Assembly: GCF_029051685.1 (NCBI RefSeq)
Contig: NZ_JAACFT010000008.1
Location: 62,001-126,000 of the forward strand
Origin: Bradyrhizobium sp. CSA207
Lineage (GTDB): Bacteria; Pseudomonadota; Alphaproteobacteria; Rhizobiales; Xanthobacteraceae
Reading direction: 5' to 3'
Length of the DNA: 64,000 nt
Shown one piece after another: positions 34,893-44,550 of the stretch (positions are counted from its first letter, which is position 1; each line of letters begins with the position of its first letter). The notes below the pieces were generated by a model that saw only the letters and a list, made by a program, of their open reading frames with translations, was not told the DNA's origin and did not search any database. A program made the translations under genes and the position numbers.

Positions 34893-35031
34893 AATGAGCG
34901 TTTTCTCCAAATCTAGAACGGACTCTCCCCCAGCCCCGCCACATCCTGTGGCCGCGGCCACGGCGCCGGCCGGTGAAACCGGCGATCCCTCTCTGCGCGG
35001 CGCTGTCGATAGGCCATCTGCTATCGCCCGA

Positions 35032-35481
35032 TCACGAAATCACATTGGCCTTCATCAGCGTGCGGATCGATTTCGGGATGGGCTGGGCGCGGCCGCCGCT
35101 GATGAAGGCGACCCTCACCTCGGCCTTGACCAGCACGTCGCCGCCGCGCCGCACTTCCTGCGCCAGCATGATGGAGGCTCCCTTCACCGCGATCGGCCAG
35201 GTCACGACGTCGAGCACGTCGTCCATCCGCGCAGACTTGAGGAAGTCCAGATGCATCGAGCGCACCACGAAAGCGAAGCTCGCGTCTTCCGCCTCGGCCT
35301 GCTCGAACAGCGCCTGCTGCTCGGCGCCCATCAGCCGCAGATGATTGGTGCGCCCGCGCTCCATGAAGCGCAGATAATTGGCGTGATAGACGATGCCGGA
35401 AAAATCCGTGTCCTCGTAATAGACGCGGACCTGCATGTGGTGGCGGCCGTCGCGGATCTCGCCGTCGAGATGAGCTGTCAC
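35032..35481 (-). CDS. ybgC: acyl-CoA thioesterase, YbgC/tol-pal-associated type
   Basis: This is a hotdog-fold thioesterase of 149 residues. The active-site motif is YYEDTDFSGIVYHANYLRFM with the catalytic Asp and the ERGRTNHLR stretch after it. The start is placed at GTG 35481, giving VTAHLDGEIRDG, with AGAGGC about 8 bases upstream; an open frame continues to a TTG further up. YbgC genes usually precede tolQ; here the downstream side is a repeat and a convergent unrelated gene, so the tol operon is not attached. Confidence 0.85.
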   Translation of the reverse strand: MTAHLDGEIRDGRHHMQVRVYYEDTDFSGIVYHANYLRFMERGRTNHLRLMGAEQQALFEQAEAEDASFAFVVRSMHLDFLKSARMDDVLDVVTWPIAVKGASIMLAQEVRRGGDVLVKAEVRVAFISGGRAQPIPKSIRTLMKANVIS

Positions 35482-35548
35482 GTCGCGAGCCTCTTTGCTG
35501 TTCGCTACCGGCCCGTTTTGCGCAAAAACGGCCGGCCGCGCAAGCAGG

Positions 35549-36469
35549 CTAGGACACAACCTGCGCCGCCCGCCCCAGCGTCACCTCGACGATCTCGGGC
35601 GGCACGCCGACGCGGACCGGGATGATGCTGCAACCGAGGCCGCCGGAGATGATGACGTCGCATTTCAGCCGGAAATGGCCATAGGCAAGCCGGAGGCCAT
35701 GCTGCGGCGAAACGGCCGGCGACCAGCCGAGCAGGCGGATCTGGCCGCCATGGGTGTGGCCGGACAGTTGCAGCGCGACGCGCGCGGGCACGCGTGGCGC
35801 GATGTTGGGCTCATGCGCGAGCAGGATCACCGGCGCGTCGTCGGTAATCTTTGCCAGCGTCGCGGTGAGATCGTCGGCGCCGAAGCGTCCCGTGCTCCGG
35901 AAGCGCCGCGCCGGCAGAAAGGCGAGCTGATCGCCGAGGCCGGCGAGCCAGAACGGGCGGCCGTCCTTGGTAAGACGCACGGCGTCATTCTCGTAGACGG
36001 GAATGCCGGCTGCCTCCAGCGCACGATGCGCGATCGTCGTCCCGTGCCCTGTCTGCTGCACGGTTCTGTCGTCCCAATAATCGTGATTGCCCATGACGGC
36101 ATGGACGCCGAGCGGCGCCTTGAGGCCGGCCAGCATTCTGGCCCATTCGTTGGACGGAATGATGCGCGTGACCTGGTGTAGACCGGCGACGTAGTCGCCG
36201 AGCAGCACGATGAGGTCGGCCTTCAGCGCGTTGGTGCGGTCGACGATCGCCTCGATCCGCTCCAGCGGCATCCAGGGATCGCAGGCATGGATGTCGGCGA
36301 TCATCGCGATCTTCAGCGGAAAATCCGCCGGCCACTGCCGCGGCGTCGGATGATAGCGGGTGACGCGAAGCCGCAGCACCGGCTCGACACCGACGCCATA
36401 GGCGGCGGTCGAGATGCCGAGGGCGGACAGACCGCCGATGGAACGGATGAGATGACGGCGCGTGATCAT
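35549..36469 (-). CDS. Tat-exported metallophosphoesterase
   Basis: This is a calcineurin-like phosphoesterase of 306 residues. It has an N-terminal Tat leader (MITRRHLIRSIGGLSALGIS) and the metal motifs MIADIHACD, LLGDYVAGLH, AVMGNHDYWDD, LLAHEPNIA and LSGHTHGGQ. It resembles the YkuE/UDP-2,3-diacylglucosamine-hydrolase-like exported group. The ATG at 36469 is chosen for the Tat leader. It lies between ruvB and ybgC and may share their direction of transcription, 131 bases below ruvB. Confidence 0.88.
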   Translation of the reverse strand: MITRRHLIRSIGGLSALGISTAAYGVGVEPVLRLRVTRYHPTPRQWPADFPLKIAMIADIHACDPWMPLERIEAIVDRTNALKADLIVLLGDYVAGLHQVTRIIPSNEWARMLAGLKAPLGVHAVMGNHDYWDDRTVQQTGHGTTIAHRALEAAGIPVYENDAVRLTKDGRPFWLAGLGDQLAFLPARRFRSTGRFGADDLTATLAKITDDAPVILLAHEPNIAPRVPARVALQLSGHTHGGQIRLLGWSPAVSPQHGLRLAYGHFRLKCDVIISGGLGCSIIPVRVGVPPEIVEVTLGRAAQVVS

Positions 36470-36600
36470 GGAGGCCCAGTCGTGATGCACGTTCCGTGAT
36501 GCGGCCCGATTGGAGCGAAATTGGGGTGCGCATGTGCAGACCGTCTGCACGAAGATTACCGGCAGTTCATGACGATCGGGGCAATAGGCATTTGCTCAGA

Positions 36601-37656
36601 TCAGTCGTCGCTCTCATCCGTGCCGAACAGGCCGAACTGCGCCGCATCGCGCGAGGGTTCGCTGATGCCGAGATGGCGGAAGGCGTGCGAGGTGAGCAGG
36701 CGGCCGCGCGGGGTGCGCTGGAGATAGCCGCACTGGATCAGATAGGGCTCGATGATGTCCTCGATCGCATCGCGCGGCTCGGACAGCGCAGCGGCCATGG
36801 TCTCGACGCCCACCGGGCCGCCGCCATAGTTCTGCGCGATGGTCGTGAGGTAGCGGCGGTCCATGGCATCGAGGCCGGCGGCGTCGACCTCGAGCGCGCT
36901 CAGTGCGTGGTCCGCGATCTTGCGATCGATCGAGGCGGCATCGGCGGCTGAGGCAAAATCGCGCACGCGCCGCAGCAGGCGGCCGGCGATGCGCGGCGTG
37001 CCGCGGGCGCGGCGCGCGATCTCGTTGGCGCCGTCCGCGCTCATGCCGACATTGAGCACGCGCGCGCCGCGGGTGACGATGCTTTCCAACTCCTCGATCG
37101 TATAGAAGTTGAGCCGGACCGGAATGCCGAAACGATCGCGCAAGGGATTGGTCAGAAGACCGGCGCGCGTAGTGGCGCCAACGAGGGTGAATTTTGACAG
37201 CTCGATCTTGACCGAGCGCGCCGCCGGGCCCTCGCCGATGATGAGATCGAGTTGAAAATCCTCCATCGCGGGATAGAGCACCTCTTCCACCGCCGGGCTG
37301 AGCCGATGGATCTCGTCGATGAAAAGCACGTCGCGCTCTTCCAGATTGGTCAGCAGCGCGGCGAGATCGCCGGCCTTGGCGATCACCGGGCCTGACGTGG
37401 CGCGAAAGCCGACGCCAAGCTCCTTCGCCACGATCTGCGCCAGCGTGGTCTTGCCGAGGCCGGGGGGACCGACGAACAGCACGTGATCCAGCGCCTCGCC
37501 GCGCTTGCGGGCCGCCTCGATGAAGATCGAGAGATTCTTGCGCGCCTGCTGCTGGCCGACGAAATCGGACAGTGATTGCGGCCGCAGTGTGGTGTCGCCG
37601 ACATCATCGCTGCGGCGCTCGGGCGTGACCATGCGGTTTGCCTTCGGGTCGCTCAC
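36601..37656 (-). CDS. ruvB: Holliday junction branch migration DNA helicase RuvB
   Basis: This is the hexameric AAA+ motor that drives branch migration with RuvA. Its 351 residues show [13 protein letters not shown], Walker [21 protein letters not shown], Walker [13 protein letters not shown], sensor [20 protein letters not shown], and the C-terminal winged-helix with [13 protein letters not shown] and [16 protein letters not shown]. The start overlaps the ruvA stop by 4 bases. Confidence 0.97.
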   Translation of the reverse strand: MSDPKANRMVTPERRSDDVGDTTLRPQSLSDFVGQQQARKNLSIFIEAARKRGEALDHVLFVGPPGLGKTTLAQIVAKELGVGFRATSGPVIAKAGDLAALLTNLEERDVLFIDEIHRLSPAVEEVLYPAMEDFQLDLIIGEGPAARSVKIELSKFTLVGATTRAGLLTNPLRDRFGIPVRLNFYTIEELESIVTRGARVLNVGMSADGANEIARRARGTPRIAGRLLRRVRDFASAADAASIDRKIADHALSALEVDAAGLDAMDRRYLTTIAQNYGGGPVGVETMAAALSEPRDAIEDIIEPYLIQCGYLQRTPRGRLLTSHAFRHLGISEPSRDAAQFGLFGTDESDD

Positions 37657-38270
37657 TTCGCGAGCTCCTTCAACCCAAGCCGAATGAGTTGCGCCGTCTC
37701 GGCATTCGCACCGGCGCTGCGCGATGCCGAAGCAATCGCGGCGGCGGCCTGCGGCTGACCATAACCGAGATTGACCAGCGCGGAAATCGCATCCGCGACG
37801 GGTCGCGGCGCGCGCTGGTCGTCGACGGCACCGGCGAGATGCACCACCGCCGGATCGACATTGGCAAAGGCCGGCGCCTTGTCCTTCAATTCGGTGACGA
37901 TACGCTCGGCCACCTTGGGGCCGACGCCTGGCGTGCGCGCCACGGCGGCCTTGTCACGCAGCGCGATGGCGTTGGCGAGATCGGCCGGCGCCAGGGTGCC
38001 GAGCACGGCCAGCGCGACCTTGGCCCCGACGCCTTGCACGGTCTGGAGCAGGCGAAACCACTCGCGCTCCTGATCGGTGCGAAAACCGAACAGCTTGATC
38101 TGGTCTTCGCGGACGTATGTCTCGATCGACAGCACGGCGGCCTCGCCCGGCGAGGGCAGATGCTGCAGCGTGCGTGTCGAGCAATGCACCTGATAGCCGA
38201 CTCCGCCGACGTCGAGGATGACGAAATCCTCGCCGTAGGAATCGATCAGGCCCTTGAGCTTGCCGATCAT
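37653..38270 (-). CDS. ruvA: Holliday junction branch migration protein RuvA
   Basis: This is the tetrameric junction-binding subunit, 205 residues. Domain I starts [20 protein letters not shown]; the two helix-hairpin-helix motifs are at [18 protein letters not shown] and [19 protein letters not shown]; domain III, which binds RuvB, is the last 50 residues ([20 protein letters not shown]). The gene lies between ruvC and ruvB in the usual order, separated from ruvC by a palindromic repeat. Confidence 0.97.
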   Translation of the reverse strand: MIGKLKGLIDSYGEDFVILDVGGVGYQVHCSTRTLQHLPSPGEAAVLSIETYVREDQIKLFGFRTDQEREWFRLLQTVQGVGAKVALAVLGTLAPADLANAIALRDKAAVARTPGVGPKVAERIVTELKDKAPAFANVDPAVVHLAGAVDDQRAPRPVADAISALVNLGYGQPQAAAAIASASRSAGANAETAQLIRLGLKELAK

Positions 38271-38305
38271 ATTGATTCCCCGGCGGCGGCAGGCAAGTCT
38301 CGCTC

Positions 38306-38390
38306 GTCATGGCCGGGCTTGTCCCGGCCATCCACGCCTTTGACATCGGCAAGAAAGCACGTGGATGCCCGGCACAAGGCCGGGCATGAC
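38306..38390. repeat. composite palindromic element, copy 1 (ruvC-ruvA gap)
   Basis: The layout is GTCAT, hairpin GGCCGGGCTTGTCCCGGCC, ATCCACG, spacer, CGTGGAT, hairpin GCCCGGCACAAGGCCGGGC, ATGAC. The outer ends and the ATCCA/TGGAT blocks pair with each other, so the whole element can fold as one cruciform of two hairpins on a stem. Copies with the same plan are at 39051, 46138 and 53405. Confidence 0.75.
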
Positions 38391-38412
38391 GACGGTGATG
38401 CGTGGCGAACAA

Positions 38413-38940
38413 TCATATTCCCACCACCTTCAGGCGCAGCGCCGTGTTCTGGCGATGATGGGCGTGGGTGATGGCGACGGCCAGCGCGTCGGCGGCGTCC
38501 GCTGACGGCGGCTCGGCTTTTGGCAGCAAAATCTTCAGCATCATCGCGATCTGCTGCTTGTCGGCGTGGCCTGCGCCGACCACCGTCTTCTTGACCTGGT
38601 TCGGCGCGTATTCGGCGACACTGATGCCGAACATCGCAGGCGCCAGCATAGCGACCCCGCGGGCCTGGCCAAGCTTAAGCGTCGCAACGCCGTCCTTGTT
38701 GACGAAAGTCTGCTCGACCGCGGCTTCCACCGGTTTGTGGTTGGAGAGAACGGCCGCAAGCCCTTCATGGATCGCGAGCAGGCGGCTTGCCAGCGGCAGG
38801 TCGTCCGGCGGTTCCACCGAACCGCAGGCGACGTAGACGAGGCGATTGCCCTCGGACTCGATCACGCCCCAGCCGGTGCGGCGCAGGCCGGGGTCGATGC
38901 CGATGATGCGAACGGGGACGCGAATCGGGAGCGCGGTCAT
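38413..38940 (-). CDS. ruvC: crossover junction endodeoxyribonuclease RuvC
   Basis: This resolvase has 175 residues and a ribonuclease-H-like fold. Catalytic acidic residues are visible in [17 protein letters not shown] (Asp), [11 protein letters not shown] (Glu), and the C-terminal [19 protein letters not shown] (Asp pair). It shows the [23 protein letters not shown]-contacting stretch. It lies between yebC and ruvA as in most alphaproteobacteria. Confidence 0.97.
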   Translation of the reverse strand: MTALPIRVPVRIIGIDPGLRRTGWGVIESEGNRLVYVACGSVEPPDDLPLASRLLAIHEGLAAVLSNHKPVEAAVEQTFVNKDGVATLKLGQARGVAMLAPAMFGISVAEYAPNQVKKTVVGAGHADKQQIAMMLKILLPKAEPPSADAADALAVAITHAHHRQNTALRLKVVGI

Positions 38941-39050
38941 GGGCCAGTGATAGCGGCTGACCGGGAGGAGCGAAACAGAAACAGAACGGAAGTCCCCGGG
39001 GAAAGCGAGCTATGCTGGCGGAGTCCGCGCTGCGAGCCATAACACATGCC

Positions 39051-39151
39051 GTCGTACCCCGCGAAAGCGGGGTATCCAGTACGCCGCAGCTTATCCGCAT
39101 CCCATCCCGGCCTCTGAAATACTGGATTGCCCGGTCAAGCCGGACGATGAC
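39051..39151. repeat. composite palindromic element, copy 2 (yebC-ruvC gap)
   Basis: The layout is GTCGT, hairpin ACCCCGCGAAAGCGGGGT, ATCCAGTA, spacer, ATACTGGAT, hairpin GCCCGGTCAAGCCGGAC, GATGAC. The ATCCAGTA and TACTGGAT blocks are complementary. It matches the plan of copies at 38306, 46138 and 53405, and is closest to the one at 46138. Confidence 0.75.
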
Positions 39152-39178
39152 AGCGGAGAGTGGAGCAGACGGACGGCC

Positions 39179-39925
39179 CTACCCGCCCATCTTCGCCATC
39201 AGCGCGTCCGAGACCTCGAAATTGGCGTAGACGTGCTGGACGTCGTCGTGCTCGTTGAGCAGGTCCATCAGCTTGAGCAGCTTCTCGCCGGTCTCGTCAT
39301 CCACGGCGACCGTGTTTTGCGGCTTCCAGATCAGCGCGGCCTTGCGCGGCTCGCCGAATTTGGCTTCCAGCGCCTTGGCAACGTCGCGATAGCTTTCGGT
39401 CGAGGCGTAGATCTCGTGGCCGCTCTCGCCGGAGATGACGTCGTCGGCACCGGCCTCGATTGCCGCATCCAGCACCGCATCGTCGGAGGCGACACTGCGG
39501 TCATATTCGATGATGCCGGTGCGATCGAACATGAAGGACACCGAGCCGGTTTCGCCGAGATTGCCGCCGGACTTGGTGAAGAAGGAGCGGATGTCGGAGG
39601 CGGCGCGGTTGCGGTTGTCGGTCAGGGCCTCGACGATGACGGCGACGCCGCCGGGACCATAGCCCTCGTAGCGGATCTCGTCATAGTTCTCGCTCTCATT
39701 GCCGAGCGCCTTCTTGACGGCGCGCTCAATATTGTCCTTCGGCATGTTCTCCTGGCGCGCTGCGGTGATCGCCGCACGCAGGCGCGGATTCATGTTGGGA
39801 TCGGGCGTCCCGAGCTTGGCCGCAACGGTGATTTCCCGCGCCAGCTTGCCGAACAGCTTCGACTTCTGGGCATCCTGCCGCCCCTTGCGGTGCATGATGT
39901 TCTTGAATTGGGAATGTCCGGCCAT
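39179..39925 (-). CDS. YebC/PmpR family DNA-binding regulatory protein
   Basis: This is a conserved cytoplasmic protein of 248 residues; the family has been described as a transcription regulator and, for some members, as a ribosome-associated translation factor. The signature start [20 protein letters not shown] is followed by [20 protein letters not shown], the [20 protein letters not shown] and [20 protein letters not shown] blocks. It precedes ruvC in the same direction, the usual place. Confidence 0.95.
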   Translation of the reverse strand: MAGHSQFKNIMHRKGRQDAQKSKLFGKLAREITVAAKLGTPDPNMNPRLRAAITAARQENMPKDNIERAVKKALGNESENYDEIRYEGYGPGGVAVIVEALTDNRNRAASDIRSFFTKSGGNLGETGSVSFMFDRTGIIEYDRSVASDDAVLDAAIEAGADDVISGESGHEIYASTESYRDVAKALEAKFGEPRKAALIWKPQNTVAVDDETGEKLLKLMDLLNEHDDVQHVYANFEVSDALMAKMGG

Positions 39926-40130
39926 GCGTGGTCTCTTGGTCTCTTACGGGAAGCGTCCGCCAGCGAGAGTGGGAAGCGCGGCCTTATAGGCTGCCAACCC
40001 GCCGGAATGAAAGGGTCTACTTCAAGGTAATAGCGTAGTGGCTCGTGTCCAGATGTCAGGCATCGTTAACCCTGACTTCATTTCGGCTTGCGAAAATAGC
40101 CCCCGCCCGTCCCCCGACAAGAGAGACCTG

Positions 40131-41879
40131 ATGGCGTTCGGACTGTTTAGGAAACGTCTGCCGGATTTGACCGCACCGGTGGCAGCCCCGCCGGCTGCGC
40201 AGCCGGCCGCCAATTCCGCGCCTGCGCTGGCCGCCGAGAGCGATTCGGCCAGGGAAATCCTCGAACTGCTGGAACTCGAGTTGGGAGCGATGATTCGCCA
40301 GCTCGAGCGCGCCGCCAATTCGGTGGCCGGCGGCGCGGAGGCGACCGCGGCGACGCTTGCCGATATCCGCCAGCGCACCGACGCATTGACCGGCCGGACC
40401 AATTCCGCGCAATCGAACGCCGCCACCTTCGCAGAGGCCGCCGACAAGTTCACCCAGTCAGCGCACGGAATCGGCGCGCAGGTCCGCGAGGCCGGCAAGC
40501 TCGCCGACCAGGCCAGCGCCGCGGCGCAGGAGGCTCGCGCCAATGTCGACCGGCTGCGCGAGTCATCCGCGGCGATCGGCAATGTCGTCAACCTGATCGC
40601 GCAGATCGCACGGCAGACGACGCTGCTCGCGCTCAACTCGACCATCGAGGCGGCGCGCGCCGGCGCTGCCGGAAAGGGCTTCGCGGTCGTCGCTACCGAG
40701 GTCAAGGCGCTCGCGGTGCAGACCCAGGGCGCAACGGAAGAGATCACCAAGAAGATCGACGCGCTCCAGCGCGACGCCGCCGGCTCTGCGGACGCGGTGC
40801 ACCGCATCTCGCAGGCGATCGAAGCGATTCGCCCCGTGTTCGACACCGTCAACGGCGCGGTTGCCGAGCAGAACGCGACCACCGGCGAGGTTTCCAGCAA
40901 CGCCGCCAGCGCGTCGCAGTTCATCATCTCGGTCGGCGAGAGCGCGGCCGAGATCGATGCCGCGACCAAGGCTGCCGAGACTCACGGCGAGAACGTCGCC
41001 AGTGCCGGCAAGGCCGTCACCACCTTCGCCCAGAAGCTGAAATCGCGCTGCGCGATCCTGCTCCGGCAGAGCGAGCACGACGATCGCCGCAAGACCGAGC
41101 GATTGCCCTGCCACCTCAAGCTCGAAACTGCGCGCGGAGTTCTGCCGGTCTACGAGATCTCGATGGACGGCGTGCTGATCGGCGGCGCGGACGCAGGCCG
41201 GCTCGCGGCGCAGGCGATCATCGACGGCCGCCTCGAAGATGTCGGCGCCTGCCGGCTGCGCGTGGTCGAGCAGACCAAGGCCGGCGCCCGCACGCAATTC
41301 GTCAGCCCCAATGCCGAACTCAGCGAGAAGATCGAGGACAAGCTCTGGTCGATCCACGAGGAGAACACGGAGTACGTCACCCGCGCCATGGAGGCGGGCA
41401 CCGCGCTGACCAGGATTTTCGAGCAGGCGGTCGCGCGCGGCGAGGTCAAGATCGACGACCTCTTCGACACCGATTACGTCGAAATCGCCGGCACGAATCC
41501 GCAGCAGTACCGCACGAGATATCTGGACTGGGCCGACCGCGCGCTGCCGCCGTTCCAGGAAGCATTTTTGGCCAAGGAGCCGCGCATGGCGTTCTGCGCC
41601 ATGGTCGACCGCAACGGCTTCCTGCCGGTGCACAACAAGATCTATTCGCATCCGCAGCGGCCGGGCGACGCCGCCTGGAACACGGCCAACAGCCGCAACC
41701 GGCGGATTTTCAACGATCCGGCGGGGTTGGCAGCCGCGCACAACCTGCGCTCGTATCTGGTGCAGAGCTACGCACGCGACATGGGCAACGGAAACACGGT
41801 CATGATGCGCGAGATCGACGTTCCGATACGCGTGCAGGGCCGGCACTGGGGCGGATTCAGGACGGCCTACAAGCTCTAG
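40131..41879 (+). CDS. soluble methyl-accepting chemotaxis protein with PilZ-like insertion and C-terminal sensor domain
   Basis: This is a chemoreceptor of 582 residues without transmembrane segments. Residues about 40-300 are the helical signalling domain with the CheA/CheW-contact tip near 155-200 ([33 protein letters not shown]). Residues about 316-395 look like a PilZ domain: an Arg-x3-Arg motif at 320-324 and a Glu-x-Ser-x2-Gly motif at 342-347, where PilZ usually has Asp or Asn first. Residues about 430-582 form a C-terminal domain shared with the next gene (DYVEIAGTNPQQYRTRYLDW, FLPVHNKIYS, RHWGGFRTAYKL). Start at the ATG with an AGAGAG site; the frame is open for 31 further codons upstream. 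The signalling-first order implies a cytoplasmic sensor. Confidence 0.88.
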   Translation: MAFGLFRKRLPDLTAPVAAPPAAQPAANSAPALAAESDSAREILELLELELGAMIRQLERAANSVAGGAEATAATLADIRQRTDALTGRTNSAQSNAATFAEAADKFTQSAHGIGAQVREAGKLADQASAAAQEARANVDRLRESSAAIGNVVNLIAQIARQTTLLALNSTIEAARAGAAGKGFAVVATEVKALAVQTQGATEEITKKIDALQRDAAGSADAVHRISQAIEAIRPVFDTVNGAVAEQNATTGEVSSNAASASQFIISVGESAAEIDAATKAAETHGENVASAGKAVTTFAQKLKSRCAILLRQSEHDDRRKTERLPCHLKLETARGVLPVYEISMDGVLIGGADAGRLAAQAIIDGRLEDVGACRLRVVEQTKAGARTQFVSPNAELSEKIEDKLWSIHEENTEYVTRAMEAGTALTRIFEQAVARGEVKIDDLFDTDYVEIAGTNPQQYRTRYLDWADRALPPFQEAFLAKEPRMAFCAMVDRNGFLPVHNKIYSHPQRPGDAAWNTANSRNRRIFNDPAGLAAAHNLRSYLVQSYARDMGNGNTVMMREIDVPIRVQGRHWGGFRTAYKL

Positions 41880-41927
41880 CGCATGATCCGAAAAAGCGTG
41901 CCGCGGTTCTTCGGAAAGACCATGCGC
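41879..41927. repeat. palindromic repeat directly after the first chemoreceptor gene
   Basis: The ends GCGCATG and CATGCGC are complementary and enclose TCCGAAAAA and TTCTTCGGA, which also pair, around a GCGTGCCGCGG loop. It begins at the last base of the stop codon. I recognise the GCATGATCCGAAAAA family as a common Bradyrhizobium intergenic element (recollection). It may also end transcription. Confidence 0.65.
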
Positions 41928-42077
41928 GAACAAGGACCCAAGGGCGCGATGACAATTGTTCTCGCTTGAGTGCACGCTCAGGCAAGACGCCAGGCGCGAA
42001 TCATCCTTTAGAGTCGGAATTGGAATGGGAATGCCGCGGAGGGCCGGCGAACGGCTCTGACTGGAGGAAGCCCAAAC

Positions 42078-43502
42078 ATGTCCGTCGCGCAGCTTGCAGT
42101 ATTGGACACCGGATCGAACCGGACACTGGCCGAGCGCCTGATCGACCAGCTTGCCGACCGGATCGGCGGCCTCGGCGTGGAGCTTGCCGACATCGCCGGC
42201 AACGTCCAGGAGGTCGCAAGCCGTGTTGCGAACCAGTCTGAACGATTCCATCACCTTCAGGAGACGGCCGAGACGATGGTCTCGGCCAACCACGACATCG
42301 CCAATGCATCGCAGGCGGTGCAATCGACCACCTCGGCTGCGGTCGGCGAGATCGCCCAGTCACGCAACGCCGTCGACACGGCGGTCAGCCATATCGCGGA
42401 GCTCGTCGCGGCTGTCGGCAGGATCGAGGCGCGGCTCAGCGCGGTCGGGTCCGCGCTGGCGCAGGTCGCCAAGGTGTCCGGCTCGATCGAAGCCATCGCC
42501 AAGCAGACCAATCTGCTCGCGCTCAACGCAACGATCGAAGCGGCGCGCGCCGGCAATGCCGGCCGCGGCTTCGCCGTGGTCGCAAGCGAAGTGAAGAACC
42601 TCGCGGAGGCGACCCGCCAGGCGACGCACCAGATCTCCGACACAGTGCGCGATCTCGACGGCCAGATCGAAGGCCTGATCGGCGAGAGCAGCGACGCCTC
42701 GCTGCGTGCCAAGACCGCGGGTGAAGGCGCCCAGCAGATCTCCGGCATCATCTCACGCGTGCAGCGGGGCTTTGCCTCGGTGGAAGCCGAGATCGATAGC
42801 GTCACGCGCGCCGCGACCTCCAATCTCGGTCATTGCGACACCGTCATTGGCGAGCTCAGCGAACTCGCCAAGGGCGTCGACCTCTCCTCCCGCGATCTCA
42901 AGAACGCCGACCAGCGGGTGACAAAACTGCTCGACACCTCCGAAGGCCTGATCGCACTGATCGCCGACAGCGGCGTCGAGACGTCGGATGCCCCCTTGAT
43001 CCGCGCCGTCGTCGATACCGCAAAGCAGATCTCGGCCGAGTTCGAGGGCGCGATCGACCGCGGCGAGATCAGCCTCGATCAGCTGATGGACGAAAAGTAT
43101 CGGGAGATCGCCGGCACCGATCCCAAACAATATCTCACCAACTACGTCGAATTCACCGATCGCGTGCTGCCCGCGATCCAGGACCCGATCCAGAAATCCG
43201 ATCCCCGCATCGTGTTCTGCGTCGCCTGGGCCAAAGGCGGCTATCTGCCGACCCACAATCCGAACTACCGCCTGCCACAGGGCAAGGACCCGGTCTGGAA
43301 TAACGCCAATTGCCGCAACCGCCGCCTGTTCACCGATCGGGCGGTGCAGAAGGTCGCGGCGAACACGAAGCCGTTCCTGCTGCAAACCTATCGCCGCGAC
43401 ATGGGCGGCGGGCAATTCGTGCTGATGAAGGACCTGTCGTCGCCGATCATGATCCGCGGCAGACACTGGGGCGCATTCCGAATGGGCTTTCGGCAGAGCT
43501 GA
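42078..43502 (+). CDS. soluble methyl-accepting chemotaxis protein with C-terminal sensor domain
   Basis: This is the second chemoreceptor, 474 residues, also without transmembrane segments. The signalling domain covers residues about 20-290 with the tip [20 protein letters not shown] and [20 protein letters not shown]. The C-terminal domain (about 318-474) aligns with that of the previous gene ([44 protein letters not shown]). No PilZ-like insertion is present. The ATG follows a GGAGG at a good distance. The pair probably arose by duplication. No che genes are in the window. Confidence 0.9.
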   Translation: MSVAQLAVLDTGSNRTLAERLIDQLADRIGGLGVELADIAGNVQEVASRVANQSERFHHLQETAETMVSANHDIANASQAVQSTTSAAVGEIAQSRNAVDTAVSHIAELVAAVGRIEARLSAVGSALAQVAKVSGSIEAIAKQTNLLALNATIEAARAGNAGRGFAVVASEVKNLAEATRQATHQISDTVRDLDGQIEGLIGESSDASLRAKTAGEGAQQISGIISRVQRGFASVEAEIDSVTRAATSNLGHCDTVIGELSELAKGVDLSSRDLKNADQRVTKLLDTSEGLIALIADSGVETSDAPLIRAVVDTAKQISAEFEGAIDRGEISLDQLMDEKYREIAGTDPKQYLTNYVEFTDRVLPAIQDPIQKSDPRIVFCVAWAKGGYLPTHNPNYRLPQGKDPVWNNANCRNRRLFTDRAVQKVAANTKPFLLQTYRRDMGGGQFVLMKDLSSPIMIRGRHWGAFRMGFRQS

Positions 43503-43808
43503 CGGCCGCGATGCGCATCGCGCGACAGCGCTGTGGCGTCCCTGCATCAAAAAGCTGCAAAACAACCCCATGCACAGTAGCCGGTGCGCGCGGAATCAAT
43601 GGCTTAGGCGACTGATGAAGCCGTTGGCTTAGGCGCCTGGTAAAACCGTTGCCCCGTCGGGCAAAACAGGCACATGATGCCATTGTCGCGCAGGCTGGCT
43701 ATCGCATCGCCGATGCAGCTGTGGGCCGTTCTGATTGATCCTGTCGGAAGCGCACCGTGCTCGCCGTCGCCTGACTTTCCCAATCGCACGAATTTCGTCA
43801 TTGCATGA
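43503..43808. other. intergenic stretch before the cytochrome remnant
   Basis: I see no gene here. It contains a TTGCCCCGTCGGGCAAAAC palindrome at about 43647-43666 that belongs to another common short repeat type. The sequence then runs into the truncated cytochrome frame without any start or ribosome site, so the deletion junction probably lies between 43740 and 43808. Confidence 0.5.
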
Positions 43809-44528
43809 TATCGCGGTGCGTATCTGGCGGAGGCGCTGGCGCATTGCGACGAGTGCCATACGCCGCGCAATCTCGGCTTCGCGCTGGACAACCGCAAGAA
43901 GTTCGCCGGCGCGATCACGGCGGGCTGGCGGGCCTTCAACATCTCCTCGGACAAGGCGATCGGGCTCGGCAATTGGCGCGACGAGGATCTGATCTCGTAT
44001 CTGTCGCTCGGCCACGCACCGGGCCACGGCTCGGCCTCGGGTCCGATGGGTGAAGCGGTCGATCACAGCTTCAGCCAATTCGCCCCTGAAGACATAAGCA
44101 GCATCGTGGTCTACCTGCGCAGCGTGCCGCCGGTGCCCTCGCCCGACCTGCCCGCCGGCACGGCGCCCTTCGCACCCGCCTCGCACAAGGACGGCGTCAC
44201 GGCGGATGCGCGCGGCAAGAAGGTATTCGCGGGCGCCTGCGTCAGCTGCCACGGCTGGAGCGGCGCGAGCCCGCTGTCGCCGATGGCGACGCTGACCGGC
44301 ACCTGGGCCGTGAACGATCCCGCCGCCATCAACGTCGCGCAGATCGTGATGTCGGGCAGCAAGCGGCGCACGCCCGACGGTGCGCTGTCGATGCCGGCGT
44401 TCGGCAACGCCTTCAGCGACGACGAGATCGCGGCTGTCGCCAACTATGTGATGGCGCGGTTTGGCGTGAAGGGCTCGAAGCTGACGGCGAAGGATGTGGC
44501 GGAGTTGAGGGAGCAGACGGCGGAGTAA
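43809..44528 (+). pseudogene. c-type cytochrome gene, 5'-truncated
   Basis: An open frame begins right after an in-frame TGA at 43806 and starts with GAYLAEALAHCDECHTPRNL, which is the interior of a multihaem cytochrome c of the alcohol/aldehyde dehydrogenase type. Two haem sites, CDECH and CVSCH, remain, with a likely distal ligand in MPAFGNAFSDDEIAAVANYV. Members of this family begin with a signal peptide and an earlier Cys-x2-Cys-His, both missing here. An ATG at 44046 would give a 160-residue fragment with only the last haem and no export signal, so I call the gene non-functional. Confidence 0.75.
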
Positions 44529-44550
44529 ATCTCGCCACAAGCGCCACTGC

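Noticed and set aside
34910..35014. A 34-codon minus-strand frame before the amidotransferase repeat
   Set aside because: There is an ATG and a stop but no ribosome site, and the sequence is Arg/Pro-rich and partly palindromic.
40563..42323. A 586-codon minus-strand frame across both chemoreceptor genes
   Set aside because: It spans the gap between two well-supported plus-strand genes, has no family motif and runs through a palindromic repeat.
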